Part shown: positions 8,150 to 18,762 of the stretch, piece after piece
Numbering within the stretch: the stretch's first letter is position 1
Layout: each line of letters starts with the position of its first letter
Source of the DNA: Pyropia yezoensis
Lineage: Eukaryota; Rhodophyta; Bangiophyceae; Bangiales; Bangiaceae
Direction: 5' to 3'
Assembly (NCBI GenBank): GCA_009829735.1
Contig: CM020618.1
Coordinates: 9,453,119-9,517,118, forward strand
DNA length: 64,000 nucleotides
Made by a program: the position numbers and the translations under genes
The notes under the pieces: generated by a model
The model's database searches: none
What the model was told of the DNA's origin: nothing
The model's input: the letters and a program-made list of their open reading frames with translations, nothing else

Positions 8150-11100
8150 GGCAGGCGCTCTCCCCAAGTGTCTTCCCGAACCTCCAACGGCAGGGTACTT
8201 CTACCCGGTCTCCTCTTGCGTGCCGGGAGAAAGGACGGCAGTTACCTGCTCAACTGGTAGCCGCCTGGACACCCTGTTTGTTCAAGGGGACCTTGCTTGT
8301 CCTGCGTAAGGAGAACCTCAAGATTAATGCTCGTATGCGTGTGGGGGATAGCCTCCCCCAAGCTGTTACGCCGGTGATTGACACGGGAGCCGGACCAAGC
8401 GTCATCACTGAGAACCTGTTACCTCCGGGCTGGCGTCGACATGCCTGGAGAGCGCCTACCAAAACCCACATTGTCGACGCATCAGGTCAAACCCTATGAC
8501 CGCTGGGCCGCCTTCCCGTCGCCATCTATGTCAACAATGAACCAATGCTTTTTCCCTTTCTAGTAGTCAAGACCCTATCAGTCCCCCGTATCCTAGGCTG
8601 GGACTTCCAGAAGCAGCATGTCAGGAGCATCCTACCCGGAGAAGGGAAGGTGCAGTTCAACCATGGGTTTGTGTCACCGGTATTGGAGCATCTGGACGCC
8701 AAGGTTCGTGTAGCCAAGAACAAGAGGGAACGCATCCCACCCTCTACCTTGACTCTCTTCAAACCGGTGCTCCTACCTCTTCGCTCGGAGACCAAGGTTC
8801 AAGTAACGACCCGGATTGCAGGTCAATGCCTGATCTACGGACGTAAGGAATTTCTGGCGAAACACCGGTTATACTTGGCCCACGGACATCACAAGAAGGT
8901 AGAAAGGCACACCCCGTTCTCGGTGCTGATCGTCAACGTGAGCCGGAAGCCAATAACCCTCGCCAAGGGCACCCGAGTTGGTACAGCAGAGCCTTACCGG
9001 GGGTCCGCCCGTGCTATGAGCAAGGAAGACCTCTTGAACCTGCAACAAGAGCTGGCATCCAACTTGACGGCCTTAGACGTCCCTCCGAGACAAGAGCAGG
9101 CTGGCAGCGCTACTCCGAAGCCCGAACAAGCACCACCCGGGATGCCGAAGGTCAAACAAGAAAATGTCCCTCCCGACTTCAAGGAGGCACTGGAGAAGCT
9201 TCTCCAGGAATATCGGCACCTGTGGTCGGGAGAGCTGTGCAAGATGGACGCCACTCTGCACCGGACTCAACTCAAGCCGGAAGCTACGCCAGTACACCTG
9301 CAACCATACCGGGCTGGACCTCATCGCCGGGATGAGATTGAGAAGCAGGTTAACAAGATGCTCAAGATGGATGTTATCGAGCCGTCTGATGGCGAGTGGG
9401 CCTTCCCGGTGGTAGTCGTCCCGAAACCTGGCGGTCACTTCCGCTTCTGCGTTGACTACAGGCGCCTGAACGAGAAGACCGTCAAGGATGTATACCCGAT
9501 ACCCCGGATGGATGATTGCATCGACTTTCTTGGTGATGCCACCCTCTTCTCGACGCTGGATTGTAATGCCGGTTACTGGCAGATCCCTTTGGCTGACGAG
9601 GACAAGGACAAGACCACCTTCACGTGCCACCTGGGACTATTCCGGTGCAAGCGTCTTCCTTTTGGTCTCACCAATGCTCCGGCCACCTCCCAAAGAGCCA
9701 TCGACATCATCCTCTCGGGGCTAAGGTGGAGAACATGTTTGGTCTACCTGGACGACATTATCGTTTTCTCCAAGACCCCAGCGGAACACCTGGAGCACCT
9801 TTGAGAGGTCCTGGCCCTCCTGTCCAAGGCTGGAGTTACCCTCAAGGCCGAGAAGTGCCACCTGTTTGAGACTAAGGTGGAGTACCTGGGGCACGTGCTG
9901 AGTCCGGGGGAGCTCCGAGTCAATGAGAAGAATATCAAGGCCCTCCGGCATGCACGGCAACCTGAAACCCAGACGGAACTCAAGAGCTTCCTGGGTATGT
10001 GCAACGTCTACCGCCGGTTCGTACGGGACTATGCTCTGATTGCCCGGCCATTGATCAAGCTCACCAGCAAGAAGCTTCCCGCACGACTCCCGGTGTTCGA
10101 CGAGAAGCAGACCGCGGCCTTCGAAGAGCTCAAGAAGCGCCTGACCACCACTCCAGTACTGGCGTTACCCAAGCGGGAGGGCCAGTTTGTTCTGGAGACT
10201 GATGCCTGTGGCGTCCAGGTGGGGTTCTCACTACTCCAGCAGGAACCTGATGGGCACTTCCTCCCGATAGGCTACTACAGTCGCGTCCTGACTCCAGCCG
10301 AGAAGAGTTATTCCACGACGGAGCGCGAGTGCTTGGCGGTCGTGTGGGCTTGCTTCCTGTTACGTCCATATCTTGAACGACAAGAGTTCCTCATCCGGAC
10401 GGACCACGCCAGCCTAAGGTGGCTGCTATGCATGGACAGCAGCCATGGAAGGGTCGCCCGGTGGTGCTTACGCCTTTCGGAGTTCAAGTACAAGGTGTGC
10501 AACAGAGCAGGGAGGGAGCACCACTGCGCCGACACCATGTCCCGGCTGGAGACTCCTGCAGCCGACACCGGTCCTATTCCGGAGGAAATACCTTGCTTCA
10601 TCCTCCCGAATGTTGGACGTGGCTGGCACGCCCCCCTGTATGAGACACCTGAAGCTCATCAACCGGTGACCATTCACCGGATGCTGGAGGCACAACTGAC
10701 GGATCGTCAATGCTTGGAGCTTCGCCACCAAATGGACCTGAACCGGAACAGTCGTTTCTCCGAGTCTACAGATGGACTCCTGGTACGGGTGTCACCCTTC
10801 GATGGGGCAACTCAAGTCTACGTACCCCAAAGTCTGCGAGCTGACATCCTACGCCTGGAGCACTCGTCCCCCCAGGCCGGACATCCTGGCATCAATCGGA
10901 TGTATGCTTCAATGCGACGACATGACTACTGGGAGACCATGGCCAGCGACGTCCATAAGCACCTGGAGGGTTGTGTTTCTTGTGCAAGGAACCGGTTGTC
11001 CCAGAGGAAGAATACTTCTAAGCTACGCCTATTCCCGGCGGCGGAGCCCTTTGCAAGCTTAATCATGGACAGCCTGGGGCCCCTACCTGAAGCATCCAGC

Positions 11101-12237
11101 GGCAACATATACCTGCTCATCATTTGTGACCAGTTCTCCAAGTTCACTCGAGCAATCCCGCTGAGGACCGTTACGGCTCTGGATGTCACGTCAGCCTTCT
11201 GCGAGTACTGGATAGCTGCCTACGGCCCTCCAGACTCCGTCTTAACAGACAATGGCCCCCAGTTCGCATCCCTGTTCTTCCAAGGAGTCTGTGACCTGAT
11301 GGGCATCAAGAACTTGTTGACCACGACGTACCACCCGCAAACGAACGGCCAGGTGGAACGATTCAACCGGACCCTAGTGGATATGCTAAGGCACTACGTG
11401 GAGGAGCACCAAGAAGACTGGGATGAGCTCCTGGCTGTCCTCACTCTAGCCTACAACTCCCGAGTTCACCGGACAACGGGGGTCGCTCCACTCGACTTTG
11501 TCACCCCAAGGCAGCTGACCAACTTCTCCCTGGAAAGAAAACCAGACGGTCTCCAGCCTGCATTGAAGTCAGGTCCCAAGGCCAAGGATGAGTTCCTGGA
11601 ACAACTGAAGCTCCTGCTCCCCAGAGTCAAGGAGTCAATCTCAAAGACCCAGGAGCGATACAAGCGGGACTATGACAAGGGAGTCCAAGAAAAGAACAAG
11701 GAACTGGGTGGTGGCGACTGGGTTTTTGTGGACAACCATAGCAAGACCCGGGGGAAGCTGGACTCTAAGACGGATGGACCTTATCAGATCCTGAATACGG
11801 ATGGCTGGACCTTTCTTCTAGACGTGGATGGCTCCCCGTACCGGGTGAGCAGCGACCATGTCACCCGAGCTCCACCGCCAAGCAAACGGGACTTGACCCG
11901 GCGCAAGCGGGCCGCAGTCCCCTGGCTATCCCAAGAAGAAGGCCGGGAATATGTCTATGTCAAGTTTGTCGACCATGCCTGGACAGACGGGCGCCTGTAC
12001 CTGCGAGTACGCTGGTTCGGTTTTAACCCGGCAGATGATACTTGAGAACCCTCAAACCGGTTACCCATCGCGGACGTCTGCGCCTACACGCGACGGAACA
12101 GGATTGAGGGCACTCCGGTGGCCAGAGCCGGCAAGATCCTGGAGTCGGACTCGGAGGAGGACCAGGAGGACGGGGCCGATCAAGACCCTCAGGATGAGCC
12201 GAGCTCACCCGCATCGGATGCGGAACAAGAGGGTTGA
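8143..12237 (+). pseudogene. pol: pol of element A (protease, RT, RNase H, integrase, chromodomain), three stops
   Basis: One continuous frame, -1 to gag, broken only by TGA at 8497-8499, 9802-9804 and 12043-12045. Protease: IDTGAGPS near 8390 and ILGWDF near 8595. RT: FCVDYRRLN near 9450 and YLDD at 9744-9755. RNase H: ETDACGVQVG near 10200 with TERECLAVVW and DHASLRW. Integrase: HHCC zinc module near 10860-10990, catalytic D (MDSLGPLP, about 11065), D (TDNGPQFAS, about 11250), E (PQTNGQVERF, about 11350). C-terminus: a chromodomain (YVYVKFVDHAW...LRVRWFGFNPADDTWE) cut by TGG-to-TGA, then an acidic tail. The first two stops fit CGA-to-TGA. The enzyme set would copy element RNA and integrate the DNA; this copy cannot. 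Confidence 0.92.
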
Positions 12238-12382
12238 GAAGAAGGGAACGGGTATATCAAGGAAAACACGCAATGCAAGCATGGAACAATCAAGGAAAAC
12301 AAGCACCCGCTCGAGCAACCCTTCTCTCCGCCTCTTCCCCCCTCCCTTCTCCCAAGACTATCACCCTCATTGCCTCCAAGTA
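12238..12382. other. short spacer between pol and antisense ORF of element A
   Basis: 145 bp separating the convergent 3' ends of pol (+) and aORF (-). No recognisable signal seen. Confidence 0.5.
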
Positions 12383-13684
12383 CTACTCCCGGCGCGGACG
12401 CTGTGCCGCGGGAGCGTCCTCCAGCGCTGCCTCCGCGGCACGACGGGAACCGGAAGAAGGCGGGATGGCGTAGTGCGGTGGGCGCGGTGCATCCAGGTAT
12501 GACGCCGTCGGAGTAGTACCGGTAGTTGCCGGGCGCTCCCGCTCATCCAAATATGCCTGTCGGCGCCCCTGGAAGCCAGTGAAGGTCTCTGACCACTGCT
12601 TGGCCAAGCCATGCCGCGTCAAAGTCGCCAGAAGTTCGCCAACCACCGGGCTGTCCGACATCTCGCCGCTGTCCGCGCAAGCAAACACCCGGTCAACCAC
12701 GTTGTTCAAGACGCTGGCGTAAGTACCCAGCACCAGGGAAGACCCGACGCCTTCAACCTGCACCGGAAGACGACCCAGCTGGTCTTCAATCATACCGACG
12801 TCGTACTGGTCGCATGTCGGGCCACCTTGGTTCCGGTACCAGTCAGGCACCCGGAAGCGGGTAAGGCGCAGAGTCGGCGCCGGGATCTCGAGCCGCCCCG
12901 ATGATGCCATTACCGGACGATCCACAACAGCCCCAGAAACCGGAGTCCCCAACTCCAGCGGAGGCACAGGGCCGCCGACGTTTGAAGAACGCGTCCGAGG
13001 CAGAACGGCCGGAGTAGTCGGCGACCGCATGGCCACCCATAGACTCGCTGCAGACAAGCGCGGTGTCGGAGGAGCTTGAAGCACCGGCACAGACGGACCG
13101 GAACGCAACCGCGCCGACGACGGTCCAGGCGAAGCCGCCGGGACGACAGGTGCAACAGGAGCAAGCGGAATCGCCGCAGACGCCCGACCGACCGCCGCGG
13201 CCCATCCCGACTCTCGCACCGGCGGCCCAGTTGGCAAAAGATCGAGGGCGACCGGAGCAAGAAAGCTGCCCAGCTGCGGCCACGCCGGAAGCGGTGTCGC
13301 TAGCTGCACCTTGGCCGGAGAAGACTGGTAGACCACCTGCACCCAACCGAAGCCATCCCAACGCGGGCTGTTCTGGTCGGCGATCGCGTTCAAGAAGCTC
13401 CGGTCATGCACCGGCAGCCGACGCCGGAAGTCAATCATCGCCTGGAGGAGCTCCTTGTACTCCTCGTCCTGGCTGCACAGGAAGTCGACGGTCAACTTGT
13501 CGACGATCCAGACCATCAGGAGGTCTGGGACAAACCAAAGCCGGTTGGACACCAAGACCTCGTGGAGCCAGTGGTTGGCCGCCAAGACCGTCGTCTCGGA
13601 GGTGTACATCATGTACGGGATCGAGTGGAAGAAGCCCTTAATCGACGCCTGGGTCAAATCGTCCAAGACGTACCAGGTAAAGGG
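12383..13684 (-). pseudogene. antisense ORF (aORF) of element A, C-terminal part
   Basis: Open for more than 430 codons on the strand opposite to gag-pol, ending ...AAQRPRRE. When element B and one AAGGG copy are removed, the frame joins 21291 onwards without a break (..APSSIPF-TWYVLDD..). The segment AANHWLHEVLVSNRLWFVPDLL...LLQAMIDF aligns with LATQWLLEVMSTWVSCVQRR...LRLHKF of the family-B aORF, so the two families share this protein. The remainder is Ala/Pro/Val-rich with a region near VPDWYRNQGGPTCDQYDVGM. No known domain recognised. Transcription would have to start near the 3' LTR and run antisense through the element. Confidence 0.75.
13680..13684. repeat. target-site duplication of element B (AAGGG), left copy
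   Basis: AAGGG here and at 21291-21295 flanks the two LTRs of element B; one copy is needed for the aORF of element A to read through. Confidence 0.95.
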
Positions 13685-14153
13685 TGTGGCAAAAACCACG
13701 AGCACACACGGCACCCAAGCTGGGGCGGTGTGCTAGGGCTGCCTCCCGTGTCGGGAGAACCGGAAGAAGTGCAAGTCGCACACACTCTGTCCCTGTTGTG
13801 GGGCAAACCCCCCACGGACAAACAAGAAGATGGTGTGTGGTCAAACAGTTTCTTGGTCGGGACGGGGACGCAGGGCCAAGCCCCGCTGTCCCTCCCCTAA
13901 TCCCCCCAGGGTCCCCTCAGAATCTCGCCACTCAGAATCTCCCACCCCAGCACCTGCCCACCGGGCCACACGAAAATTCAAGACGATAAATGCAGAAAAC
14001 CCTCAAATCCAAGTTGGATTTACTACTAAGCTAACTATCCCAAACTTAGGGAATATGGACCCAAATGCAGGGGGAGGAACGGATCAGGCAAGTGGCCTGC
14101 CGCCCCTTGCATGGCACGTGTTGCCCCCCTACCTGGGGGTCAATACTGCCACA
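13685..14153 (-). repeat. 3' LTR of element B (469 bp)
   Basis: TGTGGCAAAAACC...ACTGCCACA read on the plus strand, i.e. minus orientation. Differs from its partner at 20822-21290 at several positions, for example in the first 80 bases, so the insertion is not brand new. Confidence 0.95.
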
Positions 14154-14320
14154 CTCCCCTCTCCTCAGTTCCGACCGACCCGGTCGGCCCTGTGAGGGGG
14201 TGCGTAAACGCACGTCTCGGCGTTGGGGGCGCGACTTGCTGTTCCCCAGCGTGTACGTAACGCGGATGTGGATGCGGTCACGTTGACCGCCCCTCTCCTC
14301 AAGCTTGCCCACTCGGCAGC
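14154..14320. other. LTR-proximal leader with polypurine tract and two hairpins
   Basis: On the minus strand the polypurine tract GAGGAGAGGGGAG abuts the LTR (14154-14166). Then come an odd palindrome at 14175-14187 (CCGACC-C-GGTCGG) and a hairpin at 14200-14213 (GTGCGT-AA-ACGCAC). Seen from the plus strand this is the leader of the aORF. The same elements recur in copies C and G; copy E keeps only the first. Confidence 0.55.
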
Positions 14321-16435
14321 TTGCTTTCTTCAGTTCACACTTCACCTTCACCACCACCTCCCTTTCACTTTCCACTGGGCCGCCCCACGCTGGGGAGGCC
14401 ACCCGTATACCCACGATCCGAGTCCCCCTCAACTCGAGGCGGGTCTCGTGCTGCGATAGCCAGAGCGTCTCTCCCCAACTTGGGGAGAGCCATGGCGACC
14501 CCGGGAGTGGAGACGGACTCTCTTGACGAGCGCATGGAGGACACCCCCTACGGTGCAGCACCCGCCGGGACTTCCGGCGGGGGCTCCGCGATCGCTCCGG
14601 GGGATGGGACTCCCGCGTCACCCGGCTTTGGGTTGACGGCGGGATCTCCCCCGGAGGCGGGACAAGTTGTCCCGCGTGAGGCCTTGGGGCGGTGGTTTTA
14701 CCCCGCTTGGCCTCTATATGAGGAGGGGTTGACTGTTCTTCGCTGTGGCCGACTTGGCGCAGCGATGGGCCGGGTATGGGACCGCCTACGGGAGAAGTAT
14801 CCCCGTAGGGTCGGGTTCCCCGCCGGCTTCAGGACGGACCAGTTTGCTTTCCTGGACGACGAGGAGGTTGAAGACGTCCAACGTGCCAAGGCCATGGTGG
14901 ACCGCGGGGGAACTATCCCGGGTCCCGGCGACTTGCCGACCTTCACGTGGGACGCTGTGGCAACTCGCCCACCGTACCTCCACAAGGCCGATCCGCACAC
15001 TCATCACTTTGATGTGCGGATGGAGAAAGACTTCCGGCGAGGTCCCTACTTGGTGACCTTGGCTCAACTTGAGTTCCCTCAGCAGTCTGCTGCCAGTAAG
15101 GAGCAGTACTATCCGAAGAAGCCCGAGTGGTGGCCTCAAGTTGAGGTCCCCTACGGGTTCCCGGCGTTGTTTCCCCGGTTGCTTGACCACTTCGGCTCCG
15201 TCATGTTGACGGCTGCCCCTGATCACCTGGTGTGGGCCATGTTGGCCACCCAGTGGCTCCTCGAGGTCATGTCGACCTGGGTGTCCTGTGTTCAGCGGCG
15301 GGGGATGCTCTGGCATCTCCCCCTCCGGCTCATCCAGGGTTTGGAACAGCTCACCCCTCAGCTAGTTGCTGAGGGGCGCTCATCAGGACAACTCACTCTA
15401 CTTGAGGAGATTCTCCGGCTCCATAAGTTTATCGAGTGGGAGAGCATTGAGCACAAGTTGCGCCGCCACACTCGTGGGCCCAAGGACGATGGCGCACTTC
15501 GCCAGTTCGTATGGGTCGCTCGTGAACTTCACGACGGCCGTGTGGTACTACGAGAGGGGTTGGGCATCGGGGACTACCCGTATGCCCCGGGGGTGGATCG
15601 CCACACTGCGCCACCCCCGGACAAGCCCATAGTTATGGCCGTGCCCTCACATGATGAACATATGACTCAACCCACTGCGGGAGCCCCAAGTCGGGGTCGC
15701 AGTTACACCCGGGTACCGCCACCTCGGCGGGCTCCTCCGCTTCCTCCGGTTCCATTCCAACCTCACGGGAACATCCCGATCAGCGTGGCCGTGGAGTCTT
15801 CCACCCCGGTGTCCCCCAACTTGGGGGCCACCCTCCTGACGGTATACCCCAAGTTGGTGTTGCCGCCCACGCCTCTAACCTCGGAGATGATGATCACCAC
15901 GTTGGTGCGCACCATTTCCTGGTTGGCCGCGTCGACCGCAACCCTTCAAAGTTCCGAGACTCCTCAACTTGAGGAGCGCGTTCGTACTGCAGTAGCGACC
16001 GCGAGTTGCGAGTCGGTGGCGGAGTTTATGACAGCCGAGTTGGCTCGTATTGGGGCTAGTATGCCCCAGCCAGCCCCACTTGGGCGTGGCAAACGTCGCG
16101 CGAGCCGAACATACTCGCCTCCTCGCCGTCGTCGCCGACACTCTCGGCGCTCTCGCTCCGTGTCGGAAGACGAGTTGTCTTACTCCGTCTCGGAGGCCTC
16201 TACCCCGTCGGAGACGGAGTCTGTCCAGCGTCTGCGTCGCAAACTTGCGCGCAAGACCAGGCAGAAGAGTGGCCACGGTCGGCGCCACTTGCGCGACCGT
16301 GAGGGGCGCGACGGTTCCGACTTGGAGCCGCCGCCCCCTCCAACGAGTGGAGACCGTTATCGGCGTGGGTCTCGCCGCTCGCCTCCACGGGAGGGCGAGG
16401 GCCGTGGAGTGGGAGAGTCTAGCATGCGTGCCTAG
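14321..16435 (+). CDS. antisense ORF protein (aORF) of family-B retrotransposon, intact 704 aa, unknown function
   Basis: Longest intact copy of a frame lying between pol and the 3' LTR on the opposite strand. Residues 1-60: Ser/Pro-rich leader. About 100-370: an aromatic-rich globular region (ALGRWFYPAWPLYEEGLTVL; PHTHHFDVRMEKDFRRGPYL; YYPKKPEWWPQVEVPYGFPA; a hydrophobic stretch LVWAMLATQWLLEVM). About 380-430: basic WESIEHKLRR and ARELHDGRVVLREG. About 440-600: Pro-rich linkers and a helical segment. C-terminus: Arg/Ser-rich (SPPRRRRRHSRRSRS, then RKLARKTRQ and RGSRRSPPREGEG), likely a nuclear or RNA-binding tail. No known family recognised; not an Env-like protein (no signal peptide, no clear membrane anchor). 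The first ATG is used because the preceding 57 codons are conserved in copies E and G; the ATG at 14492 (GCCATGGCG) is an alternative. Conservation in the divergent family A argues for a real protein. Confidence 0.75.
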   Translation: MLSSVHTSPSPPPPFHFPLGRPTLGRPPVYPRSESPSTRGGSRAAIARASLPNLGRAMATPGVETDSLDERMEDTPYGAAPAGTSGGGSAIAPGDGTPASPGFGLTAGSPPEAGQVVPREALGRWFYPAWPLYEEGLTVLRCGRLGAAMGRVWDRLREKYPRRVGFPAGFRTDQFAFLDDEEVEDVQRAKAMVDRGGTIPGPGDLPTFTWDAVATRPPYLHKADPHTHHFDVRMEKDFRRGPYLVTLAQLEFPQQSAASKEQYYPKKPEWWPQVEVPYGFPALFPRLLDHFGSVMLTAAPDHLVWAMLATQWLLEVMSTWVSCVQRRGMLWHLPLRLIQGLEQLTPQLVAEGRSSGQLTLLEEILRLHKFIEWESIEHKLRRHTRGPKDDGALRQFVWVARELHDGRVVLREGLGIGDYPYAPGVDRHTAPPPDKPIVMAVPSHDEHMTQPTAGAPSRGRSYTRVPPPRRAPPLPPVPFQPHGNIPISVAVESSTPVSPNLGATLLTVYPKLVLPPTPLTSEMMITTLVRTISWLAASTATLQSSETPQLEERVRTAVATASCESVAEFMTAELARIGASMPQPAPLGRGKRRASRTYSPPRRRRRHSRRSRSVSEDELSYSVSEASTPSETESVQRLRRKLARKTRQKSGHGRRHLRDREGRDGSDLEPPPPPTSGDRYRRGSRRSPPREGEGRGVGESSMRA

Positions 16436-16546
16436 TTGGCAGCTGCCTTTGTTGTGAGAGTGTCAGGGTTAGGGCTGTAGTTAAAAGCCACTCTGCGTAC
16501 CACTTCGACTTGAAGCACTCTCGTGGCACTGTTGCTCGGCCTTCCC

Positions 16547-18762
16547 TCACGTTGAGGGAGGGCTGTTAGGGTCTATCTCATTCCGGGCACAGTACGCCCG
16601 GACCTTCTCAGCAGGAAGGTCCTCCACGTACTCCCATGTATCGTCCTTGGCTTTGTAGCCAAACCAACGCACCCTCAACATGAGGCGGTCAGTGTCTTCA
16701 TCCCATCCGTGGTCGATGAACTTATCGAACACGTACTCCTGCGGGCCCTGTTTGGCCGCAGGCAGTGAGGGGAGGCGCCACGACTCCAGCGCACGAGCCC
16801 AAGCTGGGTCGCCTGCAGGCGGTGGTGCAACTTTGACCACGTCCTGTCCGTTCACTGTGCGGACCCCATCGTCACTTTCGATGGTGAAGCGCCGCCCATC
16901 AGTACGAAGGACCTGGTACGGTCCCTTCGTCTGGAATGCCAGCTTACCCCCAGTTGGGGTGTGCGAGTGTACCAGCACCCAGTCACCCTGCTTGGGGACA
17001 TGCTTAGCATTGCGCACCTTTTTGTCAAAGGTACGCTTGTAGCGCTTTTGTGCTTTGTCCATCTCAGCCCTGACTTTAGGGATGAGGTGCTCCAGCCCAG
17101 CAGCGAACTCCTCCTTACTCTCAGTAGGAGTAGGCGTACGGCCACTACCCTCCCCAGTTAGGAGCGACCGCCGCACGGCAATAGACCGCACACGACGGGG
17201 GGTCACAAAAGCGAGGGGTACTTCCCCTGTAGATGAGTGAACCTGCGAATTGTAGGCAGTAGTAAGGATAGAAATGTATTGGTCCCACGTCTTCACGTGC
17301 TCACTCACATAGTGGCGCAGCTGCCTAACAATAGTTTTATTGAGGCGCTCCACCTGCCTATTAGTTTCTGGGTGGTAGGGGGTGGCGCAGTGTGGCGATC
17401 CACCCCCGGGGAGTCCAGACAGTCATCCATCCTAGGTAGGGGATAACTGTCCTTCACCGTGCTCTCGTTGAGCTTACGGTAGTCGATACAAAACCGGGGG
17501 GTCCCGTCAACTTTGGGGACGATAACCACCGGACTCGCCCACTCGGCGTTGCTGGCCTCGATCACATCGAGGGCCTCCATGCGAGCAACTTGCTCCTTAA
17601 CGAGGGCCCTTAAACGGGGTCCTCCCCTATACGGTTGTTGGCGTATAGGGGGTGCACCGGGCTTCAACTCGATCCGGTGTTGGGTAGCTCTCATGAGTCC
17701 CAATTGGCCATCCCACAACTTGTGATATTGGTCCAAGAGGCGTTCAACTCGAACCCTCAACCTGGGGGGAACACCCTCCATGTTCACATGAGGCCGAGGA
17801 GAGGTGGCCGACTTGGCTTGATGCTTCTCCTTTCCGGACTTCGGGTCGCTACTTGCGCCCGCGTTGAGGGTGACCGCTACTACCGGTCCCTCATGTTGGT
17901 CGATATAGCCGAACTTGGCTCCCGACTTGAAGTACTTGGGCGTCGGACTCAGGTTCATCACCTGGATCCTCCACGGGACTCCGGCTTTGGAGTCCATCGT
18001 GCCAAGGGCAACATGCACTTGGTGCTTGCGAGCAAGACGGGGGTTAGGGTGCACCAACCCGTTCCCCGAAAAATCAGTTACAACGTCAACGTGCGCCACC
18101 GAGTTGGGGGGCAACGTGACTTTGCGGGCTAAACGCAGGGTAGCAGTAAACCCTTCCCTCACAGAGCAAACAGGCTTCGACTGTGAGACTGTCACAGGAG
18201 CCACGGACTTTCCCTTACCAAGGATGGGGATAGTCTCCCCATTCATCAACTTGACCCAGTACTCGGGGCCACAGATCAAAGGCACTTGTGTTACGACATA
18301 AGGGGTACCCAGAAGCAGGGGTACCGATATATTCTCAACAACACCATAGGTCACGTCGACCTCATGGGTCCTTAACCTAGTTGGTAGGGTCACGGCACCA
18401 ACGATGGGAAGTACCCCACCTTTGATGTCAATCATATGGTCAGCCTTGGACCTCCAGCGTTGGAGCTTCACCTCCTTTGGTAATAGCGACTTGCGCATCA
18501 AGGAGGCTCCTGACCCGGTATCAAGCACGATACGGGCACAACAGGCGCGGCCGGGGGCAAGTTGCACCCGTCCAGCCACCTGGAAGTTCTCACCCGTCAG
18601 CACCGCGATGACCCGACGTGGGTTTACGTCCTTGGGGAGTCCTACCCGAGGTGGGCGGACTCCCTTAGGTCGCCGCAGTATCCGGCACGGTTGGTTCGTC
18701 CTCCTGGCCCACTTGGCCGAGGCTGCCGTTGTGAGCTTCGGACGGCCAGCTCCAACGGTCAT
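16547..18762 (-). pseudogene. pol: pol of element B, about 1.8 kb deleted with templated filler
   Basis: N-terminal part (18762 to about 17412): protease DTGSGAS, post-protease region and RT start up to [10 protein letters not shown]-terminal part (about 17381 to 16547): integrase from [15 protein letters not shown] to the end, including the chromodomain (EYVFDKFIDHGWDEDTDRLMLRVRWFGYKAKDDTWEY). Compared with element G, the RT core with YLDD, RNase H and the first two integrase acidic residues are missing. The junction (17382-17411) holds about 29 bp copied from the aORF, and the two sides are out of frame. The start ATG overlaps the gag stop (ATGA). Confidence 0.9.

Noticed and set aside
14321..16435. 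aORF as an envelope-like protein
   Set aside because: No signal peptide, no convincing transmembrane anchor, opposite strand to gag-pol, Arg/Ser-rich C-terminus.
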